DNA from: Paraburkholderia sp. PGU19
GTDB taxonomy: Bacteria > Pseudomonadota > Gammaproteobacteria > Burkholderiales > Burkholderiaceae
Direction: 5' to 3'
Length of the DNA: 64,000 bases
Assembly: GCF_013426915.1 (NCBI RefSeq)
Contig: NZ_AP023181.1
Location: 2,046,001-2,110,000, forward strand
This document shows, piece after piece, positions 44,957 through 55,800 of the stretch (position 1 is its first letter; each line of letters begins with the position of its first letter). Under the pieces are notes generated by a model. It was given only the letters and a program-made list of their open reading frames with translations, was not told the origin of the DNA and searched no databases. The position numbers and the translations under genes were made by a program.

Positions 44957-46163
44957 ACGGCACGTGATAGTTGGCGCAGGGCATGCTGCGCGGCGCGCGG
45001 CGGAGACGCTGCGCGCAATGAACGCGGACGTGGACATCGTCATGTTCGGCGACGAGCCGCACGCGCCGTATGACCGCCCGGTATTGTCGAAGGATGCGCT
45101 GACCTCCGAAGAAGGCGAGCGGAAGGCTTTCATCCGGCAACATGACTGGTATGCGGCGCAGCGGATCGATTTGCGTCTGTCGTCTGCCGTCGTCGAAATC
45201 GACCGGACGCGGGCGTGCGTGCGGCTGCGCGACGGCAGTTCTGTCGGCTATGACAGGCTGCTGCTCGCGACGGGCTCGCGTGTGCGCCGGTTCAGCGGCC
45301 CTGTGGATGAACGCGTGCAACTGCACTATGTCCGCACGCTCGCCGACGCGCGGGCGTTGCGCGCCGTTCTTTCGCCGGGTAAGCGTGTTGCTATCCTCGG
45401 CGGCGGCTTTATCGGGCTCGAAGTGGCCGCGGCCGCGACTCAGGCGGGCTGCAGGGCGACGGTGGTCGAGCCTGCGCCGTCGCTGCTGCAACGCGCGCTG
45501 CCGCAGAGCGTCGCGCGACACATTGCGGCACTGCACGAGCGAAACGGCGTCGAACTGCGTCTCGGCACGATGCCGGCTGCCATCGCGTACGAGAACGGAT
45601 GTGCATCCATCCAGAGCGATGCGGGCGCCCTCAGCGCGGATGTGGTCGTTGTCGGAATCGGCGTCGTGCCGAACGTCGAACTCGCGGAAGCCTGCGGGCT
45701 TGAAGTCCGCAACGGCGTCGTGGTCGATGAACAATGCCGTACCAGCGACCCCGCGATCTTCGCGGCAGGCGAAGTGACGATGCACGTCAATCCGTTGCTT
45801 GGCCGCAGCGTCAGGATCGAATCGTGGCAGGTGGCGGAGAACCAGCCCGTCGTCGCGGCGGACAACATGCTCGGCGGTCGCGCGATATACGCAGAGCTGC
45901 CCTGGCTCTGGTCCGATCAGTTCGACTGCAATGTGCAGACGCTGGGCATCGTGGAGCCACAGCACCGTCTCGTCATCCGTGGGGACGCTGTCACCGGTTC
46001 GTTCTGTGTCATGGCGCTGGACGACACGTCGCGGATGAGGGCGGCGATTGCCGTCAATGCGGGACGCGAAATCGGCGCGTGCAGGCGTTTGATTTCGGCA
46101 GGTGTCGTCATGGACGAAGCGCGGCTCGCGGATTCATCCGTTTCGCTGCGGTCGATGCTGTGA
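44946..46163 (+). CDS. andAa: Ferredoxin reductase of the dioxygenase
   Basis: The 405-residue FAD/NAD(P)H reductase has GAGHAARRAAETL (near residue 9) and a second nucleotide site GGGFIGLEVAAAATQ (near 150), with the ATGS and IFAAGEV motifs of the class. The ATG at 44946 overlaps the ferredoxin gene by 11 bases. It supplies electrons from NADH to the Rieske ferredoxin. It closes the dioxygenase operon. Confidence 0.89.
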   Translation: MSNERHVIVGAGHAARRAAETLRAMNADVDIVMFGDEPHAPYDRPVLSKDALTSEEGERKAFIRQHDWYAAQRIDLRLSSAVVEIDRTRACVRLRDGSSVGYDRLLLATGSRVRRFSGPVDERVQLHYVRTLADARALRAVLSPGKRVAILGGGFIGLEVAAAATQAGCRATVVEPAPSLLQRALPQSVARHIAALHERNGVELRLGTMPAAIAYENGCASIQSDAGALSADVVVVGIGVVPNVELAEACGLEVRNGVVVDEQCRTSDPAIFAAGEVTMHVNPLLGRSVRIESWQVAENQPVVAADNMLGGRAIYAELPWLWSDQFDCNVQTLGIVEPQHRLVIRGDAVTGSFCVMALDDTSRMRAAIAVNAGREIGACRRLISAGVVMDEARLADSSVSLRSML

Positions 46164-46282
46164 CAGGGACCGGGAACCCGCATCGGTGTGTCGAGAATCG
46201 CTGGCGTGTGCCGTAGCATCCAGGCAGTCCGGGGCCGCTTTGGTACATACTCGCTCCTGCGATTGATGACTGCCTCTCTTTC

Positions 46283-47617
46283 ATGCGTCCATTCAACGGC
46301 TTTCTCGTTCTCGTCGGTACCCTGCTCACGGCGGCAGGGTACGGCGGGACCTTTCTTCTTTCGATGCGCTTCAGGTATATCGGCGGCAATGACGTCGACA
46401 CCGGGCTCACGCTCGTGGGTGCGATGGTAGGCACCTTTGTCGGCGTTCCGCTGGTTGGCTGGCTTTCGCATCACCGCATCGGCGCGGCGCGGATGGCCGC
46501 GCTCGCGGCGTTATGCGTAGGCATGGGCGTCGCGGGTTTCGCACTGATCGAGCGCGTCAGCGTGCTCGATGCGATTCCGGCGTTTCTCGTGGGCTTGGGC
46601 TGGGGCGCGTTCTATCTCGCGGCGCCGATGTCGCTTGCCGAGCGAACCAATGATTCGGATCGGGGTTACTGGTTTCTACGCTTTGGCACTTTCCAGATGG
46701 CGGGAATTGGCGGCTGCCCGGCGCTGGCGGGCGTCGCCATACATTCGTTGCACTGGTCGCTCAGCGGTGTGCTCTATACGGTCAGCGGCCTTTGTGTGGT
46801 CGCGTCGGTGATACTGGAAATGTTCGCCCGGCTGTCGCCCCTTTCGTCCGTGCCACCCGTCCAGGAGCAATGGTGGCGTGGTATCGGCGCCATTGTGCGC
46901 ACGCGTGCCATGTATCCGATCATCATGGTCGCGCTGGGCGCCTGCGTCTTCTCAGGCTTGATGACGTTTCAGATGTCGCTGGTGCAGGGAACGCATGCGC
47001 AGGCAACCACCTTCTTCAGCCTGTACGCGATCACCGTCGTGACCGTACGTTGGGCTTTCGCCCGGCTGGTCATCAATCTGCGCCGCGAAACTGCGACGAA
47101 GGTGCTGCTCGTCATGATGGTGCTGGGGATCGCAGCGATGTTCGCGGTGCCGTACCATGGATCGGCTCATCCAGCCGCCGCCGTTCTGCTTGGTACCGGA
47201 TACGGGCTTGCCTATCCCGTCATCCAGACCCAGGCGGTCAACGATTCCGCCGCCGCGCATCGTCGCGCCGCACTGACATGGTTCGTTGCGGCGTACTTCA
47301 TCGGGGTCTTCGGCTTTCCGTCTGTGGGCGGGTGGGTATTGGTGCACGCGGGCAAGGACGCGCTACTGACACTGATCGCGTTATGCGGCCTGACGGCTCT
47401 CACGCTCGCATTCCTGGGCGACCGGGGCGTGTCGACGCGCGTTCTGCAAAAGCGTAGCAACCGCCGCGCTCAAGCAGGGCGCAACTGGTTGCGTCCGTTG
47501 CTGTCTTTGCGCTTCTTCGCCTCGGCTTTCTTGCACATATCGAGCAATACCCAACGCGCAACGGTCTCCGGACGATCCATGCCGCACTGGGCAGACCGGA
47601 TGTCCGCACCTGAATAG
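46283..47617 (+). CDS. MFS transporter beside the dioxygenase operon
   Basis: The 444-residue protein has about twelve membrane helices in its first 385 residues, in the MFS pattern, but without the usual strong loop 2-3 motif. After the last helix comes a long basic tail (about 55 residues) that runs over the end of the convergent small gene (47470-47718), so the annotated end may be an extension. Because it follows andAa by 120 bp it may move anthranilate or a related acid, though the family is loosely related to sugar/drug exporters. Confidence 0.7.
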   Translation: MRPFNGFLVLVGTLLTAAGYGGTFLLSMRFRYIGGNDVDTGLTLVGAMVGTFVGVPLVGWLSHHRIGAARMAALAALCVGMGVAGFALIERVSVLDAIPAFLVGLGWGAFYLAAPMSLAERTNDSDRGYWFLRFGTFQMAGIGGCPALAGVAIHSLHWSLSGVLYTVSGLCVVASVILEMFARLSPLSSVPPVQEQWWRGIGAIVRTRAMYPIIMVALGACVFSGLMTFQMSLVQGTHAQATTFFSLYAITVVTVRWAFARLVINLRRETATKVLLVMMVLGIAAMFAVPYHGSAHPAAAVLLGTGYGLAYPVIQTQAVNDSAAAHRRAALTWFVAAYFIGVFGFPSVGGWVLVHAGKDALLTLIALCGLTALTLAFLGDRGVSTRVLQKRSNRRAQAGRNWLRPLLSLRFFASAFLHISSNTQRATVSGRSMPHWADRMSAPE

Positions 47618-47718
47618 ACGATGACGGTTCCTTCGAGCACCCGATATGAACCCGTGTGCGTAATACCGGCGAGCGTGACGGAAACCGGTCGCCTTTCATC
47701 GTATTGAGCTGAAGCCAC
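47470..47718 (-). CDS. Small hypothetical protein overlapping the MFS end
   Basis: An 82-residue frame (GTG start) with VSVTLAGITHTGSYRVLEGTVIVYSG and ETVARWVLLDMCKKAEAKKRK parts, which read as a small beta-then-helix protein. It overlaps the end of the MFS frame by 148 bases, so one of the two is longer in appearance than in truth. No strong ribosome site. Function unknown. Confidence 0.5.
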   Translation of the reverse strand: MASAQYDERRPVSVTLAGITHTGSYRVLEGTVIVYSGADIRSAQCGMDRPETVARWVLLDMCKKAEAKKRKDSNGRNQLRPA

Positions 47719-47874
47719 TTTTTTGATTTTATTAATTGCAAAGCAGAAACTTAAACGTACGATTATCCGTCGTCAACAACATATACCTTTTGAAGCAAAT
47801 TCAGATTGGAAGCCGGTGGCGCGTCGCGCTCGTTGCCAGCGCGGTGCAACGTGAGTCGATCCATGTTTGAAATC

Positions 47875-47906
47875 GCAGCGGGCACGAAACCGACCGTGCC
47901 CGCTGC
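47875..47906 (-). terminator. Hairpin after mmsA
   Basis: GCAGCGGGCACG (47875-47886) pairs with CGTGCCCGCTGC (47895-47906), a perfect 12-bp stem with an 8-base loop, 11 bp after the mmsA stop. Only a short T run follows on the minus strand. Confidence 0.7.
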
Positions 47907-47917
47907 AACGCTCCAAT

Positions 47918-49435
47918 TTACTTCGTCACGGGCATCGTGAATTCGGCGCCTGTAGCGATGCTATCCGGCCAACGCTGCATCACGCTCTTGTAGTGCGTGT
48001 AAAAGCGCACAGCCTCTTCGCCATACGCGTGATGATCGCCGAACAGCGACCGCTTCCAGCCTCCGAACGAATGCCACGCGGGCGGCACCGGACTCGGGAT
48101 GTTGATGCCCACCATGCCAATCTGAATTTGCCGGGAGAACGCGCGTGCGGCGGCGCCGTCGGATGTGAAGAGCGACACGCAGTTCCCCAGTTCGTGTGCG
48201 TTGACGAGCGCGATCGCGCTGGCCAGATCGGGCACGCGGACAACCGACAGAACCGGCCCGAAGATCTCTTCGCGATAGATGCTCATATCGGGCTTCACGT
48301 CGTCGAAGAGCGAGCCGCCGAGAAAGAAGCCTGCTTCATGGCCTGGCACGGTATGGCCGCGGCCATCGACGACGAGCCTGGCGCCTGCGGCGACGCCCGC
48401 CTCGATATAGCCCGTTACCTTGCTGCGATGCGCGGCGCTGATGAGCGGCCCCATGTCCAGATCGGGCTCCATGCCGCCGCCTATCTTGAGCGAACGCACG
48501 CGCGGCGCGAGACGCTCGATCAGTTCATCGCCGATACTGCCCACTGCCACCGCGACGGACGTTGCCATGCAGCGCTCGCCTGCCGAACCATAGGCTGACG
48601 AGATCAGCGCATCGACCGCTTGATCGAGATTGGCATCAGGCATCACGACCAGATGGTTTTTCGCACTGCCCAGCGCCTGCACGCGCTTGCCGCGCTTTGC
48701 GCTTTCGCTGTAGATGTATTCAGCGACGGGTGTCGAGCCAACCACAGACATCGCGGCCACATCGGGATGTGCGATCAGCGCATCGACGACGCTCTTGTCG
48801 CCATGCACAACATTGAACACGCCTTTGGGAAAGCCCGCCTCGATGAACAACTCGGCAAGCCGGATCGATGCTGACGGCGTGCGTTCCGAAGGTTTGAGAA
48901 TGAAAGTGTTGCCGCACGCGGCCGCCATCACGAACATCCAGCACGGCACCACCATCGGAAAATTGAACGGTGTGACGCCGGCAGCCACGCCGATGGGTTG
49001 GCGCAGATTCCAGTTGTCGATGCCGCCGCTGACGGAATCAGTGAAGTCTGTCTTGAGCAGCTGCGGAATGCCACACGCAAATTCGACGATTTCGATGCCG
49101 CGCACCACTTCGCCCTTCGCGTCCTCAAACAGTTTGCCGTGGTCGCGCGTGATGAGTTCGGCGAGTTCGTCCGCGTGCGCCTCGAGCAGTTCCTTGAACT
49201 TGAACATCAAGCGGGCGCGTTTGAGCGGCGCGGTTTCGCTCCATGCCGGGAACGCGGCTTTCGCGGCGGCGACGGCGGCGTCGACTTCGGCGGATGTTGC
49301 GACGGGCACCCGGGCCGTTACACGGCCTTGCGCCGGATCGAATACCTCGCCAAACCGCTGGCCCGCACCAGCGGTGCGCCGACCGTCGATGAAATGATTC
49401 AACTCGCGCACAGCGCTTTTATCTGCTTCGCTCAT
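47918..49435 (-). CDS. mmsA: CoA-acylating methylmalonate-semialdehyde dehydrogenase
   Basis: The 505-residue aldehyde dehydrogenase matches MmsA/Iol[26 protein letters not shown] at the start, the catalytic Cys in [11 protein letters not shown], and [23 protein letters not shown] near the end. It converts malonate- or methylmalonate-semialdehyde to acetyl- or propionyl-CoA in valine, beta-alanine and inositol breakdown. AGGAGC precedes the ATG. No mmsB or inositol genes are nearby, so it acts alone here. Confidence 0.92.
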   Translation of the reverse strand: MSEADKSAVRELNHFIDGRRTAGAGQRFGEVFDPAQGRVTARVPVATSAEVDAAVAAAKAAFPAWSETAPLKRARLMFKFKELLEAHADELAELITRDHGKLFEDAKGEVVRGIEIVEFACGIPQLLKTDFTDSVSGGIDNWNLRQPIGVAAGVTPFNFPMVVPCWMFVMAAACGNTFILKPSERTPSASIRLAELFIEAGFPKGVFNVVHGDKSVVDALIAHPDVAAMSVVGSTPVAEYIYSESAKRGKRVQALGSAKNHLVVMPDANLDQAVDALISSAYGSAGERCMATSVAVAVGSIGDELIERLAPRVRSLKIGGGMEPDLDMGPLISAAHRSKVTGYIEAGVAAGARLVVDGRGHTVPGHEAGFFLGGSLFDDVKPDMSIYREEIFGPVLSVVRVPDLASAIALVNAHELGNCVSLFTSDGAAARAFSRQIQIGMVGINIPSPVPPAWHSFGGWKRSLFGDHHAYGEEAVRFYTHYKSVMQRWPDSIATGAEFTMPVTK

Positions 49436-49982
49436 TACATGCTCCTATCGAGGGCTGCTGGCGCTGTCCGTGCCACGCCGCCCTATGTTGTCGAACGTTG
49501 GTTGTTCGGCCTTTATGCCTCTTGCCGATCGATCCAATAGACACAATGTAGGCGGACGAACATGGAGGTCGAATATCCACGTCGGACAAACAGTCTTGCG
49601 CGGAAGGAACAAGTGACAGCCAGCAGGAAGGCTTGCGCGGCTGCACTGGACAGTGAATTTGTGCGTGTTGGAGCCGCTAAAAGGAGAGGGCGATTTCGAT
49701 GCACCGGACGTGCTTCAACGTCGGCTTCGCCTTATCGGACAAGGCGCGTCGGAGTGGCGCGAAGGTTTTTGCGCCTCGGGAAATTGAAGCCGCCACGACC
49801 GGATGTGCTTGAACATCTGATCGAATTGATGGCCTTTGCGGCGGCAGGAAGTGTGCGTCAGGCCTTTTTTGCTGGCTCAAAATCCACCTAATTTGGCCGG
49901 AAACCTGTCGCGCCGCGGCCCGTGTGTATCTTCAATCGTCGTCAGAAATGACCAGACTCGTTTCTGCCGGGTCTTCCACGCG
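49436..49982. other. Intergenic region between mmsA and LLM gene
   Basis: About 545 bases. A 37-codon ORF at 49699-49812 has a good AAAGGAGAGG site and could be translated, but shows no known domain. Other frames are shadows. The promoter of mmsA must lie near 49450-49560. Confidence 0.4.
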
Positions 49983-51005
49983 TTAGCGCCAACCGAGACC
50001 GGGAGCGACATGCGTGAGAATCGATTCGATAACATGCGCGCAGTACTCGACACCCAACTGATTGGGCACGGTGAGCAGCAACGTATCGGCGGCTGCGATG
50101 GCTTCGTCTTTTGCCAGTTCCTCGATGAGGACATCGGGCTCCGCAGCGTAATTCCGGCCAAAGATCTTCTGGACGTCGTCGTCGAGAAAACCGATCGTGT
50201 CGTTGCTCTGCGTGCCCCGACCGAAATACATCCGGTCCTGCTGATTCACGAGCGCGAAGATGCTCCGGCTGACCGACACGCGCGGCGCTCGCGTATGCCC
50301 GGCCTCTTTCCATGCATCACGGTAAGCCTGGATCTGCTCGGCTTGCTGGATATGAAGCGGTCGGCCCGTTTCGTCGTTCTTCAGCGTGGAGGTCTGCAGG
50401 TTCATGCCCATCTTCGCTGCCCAAACGGCAGTTGCGTTGGAGCCCGAACCCCACCAGATGCGGTCACGAAGTCCTTCGGAATGCGGCTCGACGCGTAGAA
50501 GTCCCGGCGGGTTGGCAAACATGGGGCGCGGATTCGGCTGTGCAAAACCCTTGCCTCGCAGCACTTCATAAAACACTTCTGTGTGACGGCGTGCCAGATC
50601 GGCGTGTGTCTCGCCTTCATCCGGCGCGTACCCGAAGTGGCGCCATCCATCGATAACCTGTTCGCCCGAGCCTCGGCTGATACCGAGCTGCAGCCGTCCA
50701 CCAGCGATCAGATCGGCTGCGCCGGCGTCTTCCGCCATGTAGAGCGGATTCTCGTAGCGCATGTCGATGACACCCGTTCCAATCTCGATCGTGCGCGTCT
50801 TCGCGCCGATTGCGGCGAGAAGGGGAAAAGGCGACGCAAGCTGTTGAGCGAAATGATGCACGCGAAAGAAGGCGCCATCCGCGCCGAGTTCTTCGGCGGC
50901 GACGGCGAGGTCGATGGATTGCAGAAGAACATCGGCTGCTGATCGCGCTTGTGAACCCGGAGAATTGGCCCAGTGACCAAAAGAGAGAAAGCCGATCTTT
51001 TTCAT
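49983..51005 (-). CDS. LLM-class flavin-dependent oxidoreductase
   Basis: The 340-residue bacterial-luciferase-like protein shows MKKIGFLSFGHWANSPGSQ at the start, the FMN-binding GADGAFFRVHHFAQQ and GVIDMRYENPLYMAEDAGAADLIAGG region, and RLQLGISRGSGEQVIDGW. Such enzymes use FMNH2 (made by a partner reductase) to oxidise alkanesulfonates, aldehydes or drugs. ATG 51005 gives the usual start; the longer frame is unlikely. It lies 134 bp after the GST gene on the same strand, transcribed after it. Confidence 0.87.
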   Translation of the reverse strand: MKKIGFLSFGHWANSPGSQARSAADVLLQSIDLAVAAEELGADGAFFRVHHFAQQLASPFPLLAAIGAKTRTIEIGTGVIDMRYENPLYMAEDAGAADLIAGGRLQLGISRGSGEQVIDGWRHFGYAPDEGETHADLARRHTEVFYEVLRGKGFAQPNPRPMFANPPGLLRVEPHSEGLRDRIWWGSGSNATAVWAAKMGMNLQTSTLKNDETGRPLHIQQAEQIQAYRDAWKEAGHTRAPRVSVSRSIFALVNQQDRMYFGRGTQSNDTIGFLDDDVQKIFGRNYAAEPDVLIEELAKDEAIAAADTLLLTVPNQLGVEYCAHVIESILTHVAPGLGWR

Positions 51006-51139
51006 AGCAGTGGATTCGGTCAGCCGGTATCTGCGATGTCGGCTGCGAGAAAAGGAAAGCTGTAACACTACAGCATCGATCTGCAACGCGCCGGCACACG
51101 CCATTTCAGATGGCCGGCACGCAGGTTCTCGCGGCCTGT

Positions 51140-51823
51140 TTAGACCGTGAGCGAGGCGTTCTGCGGGAACAGCGCGCGGCGCGTCTCTTCATCGAACTCG
51201 GCCTTGAACGTGAGCCGGTCTTTCAGCGCCAACGCGCGGACAGCGGCCGGGCGCGCCGAAATCTCATCGACCAGGCGCTTGACGTGCGGATAGTCGGTGA
51301 GTCCCTTCTCGCCCAGGATATAGCCAGCAAAATTCGCCCAGCCCCACAGCGCGATATCGGCGATCGAGTAGGTGTCGCCAGCCAGATACTTCGAGGTCGC
51401 CAGATGCTCATCGAGAACGCGATAGTGACGCTCGACTTCTTTCAGATAGCGGTTGCGCGCATACGGCAGCGGCTCCGGTGCGTGGTGCAGGAAGTGCACG
51501 GCCTGACCCGAAAACGGCGACAGCCCGGTCGCGACGAACTGGAGCCACGAGAGCATCGCGGCGCGCTGCGACGCTGCGGAAGGCACGAACTTTCCATGTT
51601 TTGCGCTGAGGTGCAGAAGAATCGCGTGCGAATCGAACACGGTCACACCGTCATCGACGATGGCTGGCACCTTGCCGTTCGGGTTGATCTTCCGGTACGC
51701 CGGCGTGTGTTGCTCTCCCTTGAAGGTATCGACAGAGGAAAGCGCGAATGGCGTTTCAAGCTCTTCGAGCAAAAGCGCCACTTTGAGGGGATTGGGCGAA
51801 GGGTGGAAGTAGAACTGAAGCAT
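51140..51823 (-). CDS. Glutathione S-transferase
   Basis: The 227-residue protein has a thioredoxin-like N-terminal domain (LQFYFHPSPNPLKVALLLEE, with the candidate Ser9 and the NPNGKVPAIVDDG cis-Pro loop near residue 51, DSHAILLHL near 65) and an all-helical C-terminal domain. It resembles the bacterial YfcG/theta-like group. Followed by the LLM flavoprotein gene, so both may serve detoxification. Confidence 0.88.
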   Translation of the reverse strand: MLQFYFHPSPNPLKVALLLEELETPFALSSVDTFKGEQHTPAYRKINPNGKVPAIVDDGVTVFDSHAILLHLSAKHGKFVPSAASQRAAMLSWLQFVATGLSPFSGQAVHFLHHAPEPLPYARNRYLKEVERHYRVLDEHLATSKYLAGDTYSIADIALWGWANFAGYILGEKGLTDYPHVKRLVDEISARPAAVRALALKDRLTFKAEFDEETRRALFPQNASLTV

Positions 51824-52010
51824 GGTGTTTCCTTGATGAGGACATGAGTGAGATCGCAGCGAATGTGCAGCCTGTTCGCGTGATCACATGCTGACCTCAA
51901 CGTCTCTGTTTGCCGTACGGTCGGTCCGATGAACCCATTCGATGAAGTCGAACATGTTGATTGAAGACTCGCGATGCGATGCCGCATCGACATTTATCCC
52001 ATTCCCGAAT

Positions 52011-52039
52011 CCTGACAAATACCTTACACTGCTGTCAGG
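52011..52039 (+). promoter_or_regulatory. Inverted repeat in promoter of small stress gene
   Basis: CCTGACA (52011-52017) and TGTCAGG (52033-52039) are perfect inverted arms with a 15-base spacer, about 70 bp before the start of the 89-residue gene. It may be a regulator site. Evidence is symmetry and location only. Confidence 0.35.
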
Positions 52040-52107
52040 ACTTCCAGACAGCATTGGCGCAATCCAGCCCGTCGTGGGGTCCCCCTATAAGGGTCTGAGG
52101 AGGCGAT

Positions 52108-52377
52108 ATGCACTTCTATCACCACGGTGTAGCGATTCAGCCGTCGGTCGCACGAAGCGGCAATACCTTTGTCGCCCGGGTCGCTATTCTCGAAGAGGAT
52201 GGCGAGGCGACGTCGCTCGGCGACCTGGGCCACTTTGCGAACCGGGAATCTGCCTTCGCGTTTGCCGTGCGGTGCGGCACGGCATTCGCGGACAACGAAC
52301 CGATGCCGTTGCCGCCCTGCGATATCCGGTCAAAGAAACACGGTGCCGGACACGAATCTGCGGCCGATCTTCTTTGA
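52108..52377 (+). CDS. Small hypothetical protein (89 residues)
   Basis: An 89-residue, soluble-looking protein behind a strong GAGGAGG site. Its middle (VARVAILEEDGEATSLGDLGHFANRESAFAFAV) has the beta-beta-helix look of small domains that Burkholderia often carries in stress operons. It is 105 bp before another small gene of similar style. No family recognised. Confidence 0.65.
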   Translation: MHFYHHGVAIQPSVARSGNTFVARVAILEEDGEATSLGDLGHFANRESAFAFAVRCGTAFADNEPMPLPPCDIRSKKHGAGHESAADLL

Positions 52378-52482
52378 GACGCAACGGTTTTGTCTTCAAC
52401 GATTAGCAGGCTTCGAAGCCGGGCCAATACGCACGCCTGCACGAAGCGTCACGCCAGACTCGGACAACAGGAGGCGGTATCC

Positions 52483-52737
52483 ATGATTCACTCGGAAGTC
52501 CACAAGTTTCCCTACACGCGAGCGAGCGGCATGCAGCGTACCTACGACGTCACGATCAACCTCGTCCGGCGCGATTCAGGCGTGTTCGCCTATCGGTCAT
52601 GGGTGCACTACGCGGGGAGATTCAAGGGCAACGGTCTCGACTTTCCGCTCGTTTCCCGGACTCAGGATCGCGCGATTACCGAGGCGCGTGCGCGTGTTGA
52701 AGAACACATTGAACATCTGCTCGGGGTAACGGAATGA
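52483..52737 (+). CDS. Small hypothetical protein (84 residues)
   Basis: An 84-residue frame behind AGGAGG, with YDVTINLVRRDSGVFAYRSWVHYAGRF and ARARVEEHIEHLLGVTE. Again a short beta-then-helix protein without known domain. The two neighbours share length, direction and layout, and may be paralogues. Confidence 0.65.
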   Translation: MIHSEVHKFPYTRASGMQRTYDVTINLVRRDSGVFAYRSWVHYAGRFKGNGLDFPLVSRTQDRAITEARARVEEHIEHLLGVTE

Positions 52738-52811
52738 TCCAGTACTGAAGGCAGTGCGCTCAGGAACGTACCGCGAGCCGCGCTGCATGTAACGGCTCGC
52801 GGCAAGCCCCA

Positions 52812-55800
52812 TCAAATCTGCCCGAAACCACCACCGCCGGGCGTCTCGACGACGAACACATCACCCGCAGCCATCTCGACACTGGCGATATGGCCCAGCG
52901 CGACGATCCCGCCATCCGCTCGCTCGACGCGATTGCTGCCCTGTCTTCCCGCACCTCCGCCCGCCGCGCCGAATGGCGCGTGAATGCGGTTGTTCGACAG
53001 AATCGAGGCTGTCATCGGCGCGAGAAAGCGGATGCGCCGGATCGCGCCATTGCCGCCGTTCCACCGTCCAGCACCGCCCGAACCGTTGCGGATCAGATGC
53101 GATTCGAGCCGCACGGGATAACGCCATTCGAGCACTTCAGGATCCGTCAGGCGCGAGTTGGTCATATGCGTCTGCACGGCATCGACGCCGTTAAAGCCGT
53201 CTCCCGCGCCGCTGCCGCCCGCGATCGTCTCGTAGTACTGGTAGCGTGCATCGCCGAACGTGAAGTTGTTCATCGTGCCCTGGCTCGACGCCACGACGCC
53301 GAGCGCGCCATACAGTGCGTTCGTGATCGCGGATGAAGTCTCGACGTTGCCCGACACGACGGCAGCGGGATAGACGGGATTGAGCATCGAACCCTCCGGG
53401 ACGATCACGGAAAGCGGCTTCAGACAACCGGCGTTGAGCGGAATATCGTCGCCCACCAGTGTGCGGAACACGTAGAGCACGGCCGCCATGCAGACCGCCT
53501 TCGGCGCGTTGAAGTTGTTCGGCAGTTGCGCGGAGGTGCCTGTGAAATCGACGGTTGCGCTGCGCGTGGAAGGATCGACATGGATCGCAACGTCGATCAC
53601 CGCGCCGTTATCGAGCGCATAGCGATACGCGCCGTCCTTGAGCGCACCGATCACGCGACGCACTGCTTCTTCCGCGTTGTCCTGCACGTGCTGCATGAAA
53701 GCGAGCACCACGTCTCGGCCGAATTGCGCGACCATGCGGCGCAACTCGTCCACGCCTTTCTGGTTGGCAGCGACCTGCGCGCGCAGGTCGGCCATGTTTT
53801 GCACGATGTTGCGCGCGGGATAGCGGCCGGACGCCAGCAGTGCGCGCGTTTCGGCATCGCGCAGCACACCGGCTGAAACGAGTTTCCAGTTGTCGATCAG
53901 CACGCCTTCTTCGTCGATATGCGTCGACGCGGCCGGCATCGAGCCTGGTGTAATCCCGCCAATATCCGCGTGATGACCGCGCGAACCAACATAGAAGAGG
54001 GGCGCTTCGCTGCCGTCAGCGAACACGGGCGTGATGACGGTGACGTCGGGAAGATGCGTGCCGCCGTGATACGGATCGTTGAGCATGAACACATCGCCGT
54101 CGCGCATCGTGCCGCGATTGCGTTCGATGACGGTTCGGATGCTTTCGCCCATCGAGCCCAGATGCACGGGCATGTGAGGCGCGTTCGCAATCAGATTGCC
54201 GGCCGCGTCGAAGATCGCGCACGAGAAGTCGAGCCGTTCCTTGATGTTGACTGAGTAGGCCGTGTTCTGCAGGCGAAGCCCCATCTGCTCGGCCACCGAC
54301 ATGAACAGATTGTTGAAGATCTCTAGCCGCACCGGGTCGGCTTGCGTGCCGATCGAACGGCGCGTCGGCAGCGCGAGCACGCGCGTCATCACGATGTTGC
54401 CGTCGCCCGTCAGCGCCGCCTGCCAGCCGGGTTCGACCACGGTCGTGCCGTTCTTCTCCGCGATGATGGCCGGGCCGTCGAGCCTGTCGCCCGCCATCAG
54501 CGTGTCGCGCGAATAGAGCGACGCGTCGTGCCAGCGGCCGCCCGAATACATGCAAACCGTCGCGGCGGCTGTGGGCGTGTCGCCGGCAGGGCGAACGGCG
54601 ATGCTGCCTGTCACCGGCTGGGCATCCGAATGGCCGATGGCTTCAACGGACGCAAGTTCCACCACGAGCGGCGTATCCGCCATGAGAAACGCGTAGCGCT
54701 GTCGATAGGCGGCTTCGAACGCCTCGCGCATCGACTGCACGCTGCCTGCGCTGACTGCGAGCGCCGAATCGGTGCCCTGATAGCGCAGGTGCACGCGCCG
54801 CACCGTCGAAATGCGCGCAGCGTCGACGCCTTGATCGAGCAGCACGCCCGCTGCTTCATCGGCGAGCGCATCGAGTGCCGCGTCGACGGATGCAAGCGAC
54901 GTGTCGTCGAGCACGATTTCGAGCGCGCGCTCGCGCATTGCGGTCTGATCGGCGAGACCCATGCCGAACGCCGACAGCACGCCCGCGAGCGGATGCGCGA
55001 ACACGCTCGTCATACCGAGTGCATCGGCCACGCCGCATGCATGCTGGCCGCCTGCGCCGCCGAACGTCGTGAGCACGTATTGCGACACGTCGTGGCCGCG
55101 CTGCACTGAAATCTTCTTGATTGCGTTCGCCATGCTGCCGATCGCAATCTCCAGATAGCCTTCGGCGATCTCTTCCGGCGTGCGACGTTGGCCCGTTGCC
55201 GCGCAGATTTCGTCGGCGAGTGCTCGAAAGCGTGTGGCCACCGCTTCGCGGTCGAGCGGCTCATTGGCATGCGGGCCGAACACACGCGGAAAATAGTCGG
55301 GCTGAATCTTGCCGAGCATGACGTTGCAGTCGGTCACCGTCAGCGGGCCGCCGCGCCGGTACGCGGCAGGACCGGGATTCGCGCCCGCCGAAGCGGGACC
55401 GACACGCAGACGCGCGCCGTCGAAGCCGAGTATCGAGCCGCCGCCTGCCGCTACCGTGTGAATGCTCATCATCGGCGCACGCATGCGCACGCCCGCCACC
55501 TGCGTTTCGAACACGCGCTCGAACTCGCCGTTGAAATGCGACACGTCAGTGGACGTGCCGCCCATATCGAAGCCGATGACGTGCTCGAAGCCCGCCGCCT
55601 GCGCCGCGCGCACCATGCCGACGATGCCGCCCGCCGGGCCGGAAAGAATCGCGTCCTTGCCCTGGAACAGATCTGCACGCGTAAGGCCGCCGCTGCTCTG
55701 CATGAACTGCAGATTCACGCCGGGCATTTCGCTCGCGACCTGATCGACGTAACGGCGCAGGATAGGCGACAGATAAGCGTCGACGACTGTCGTGTCACCG

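Noticed and set aside
42677..45133. An 818-codon open frame on the minus strand
   Set aside because: Opposite the dioxygenase genes, with Arg/His/Leu-biased composition and no ribosome site; shadow.
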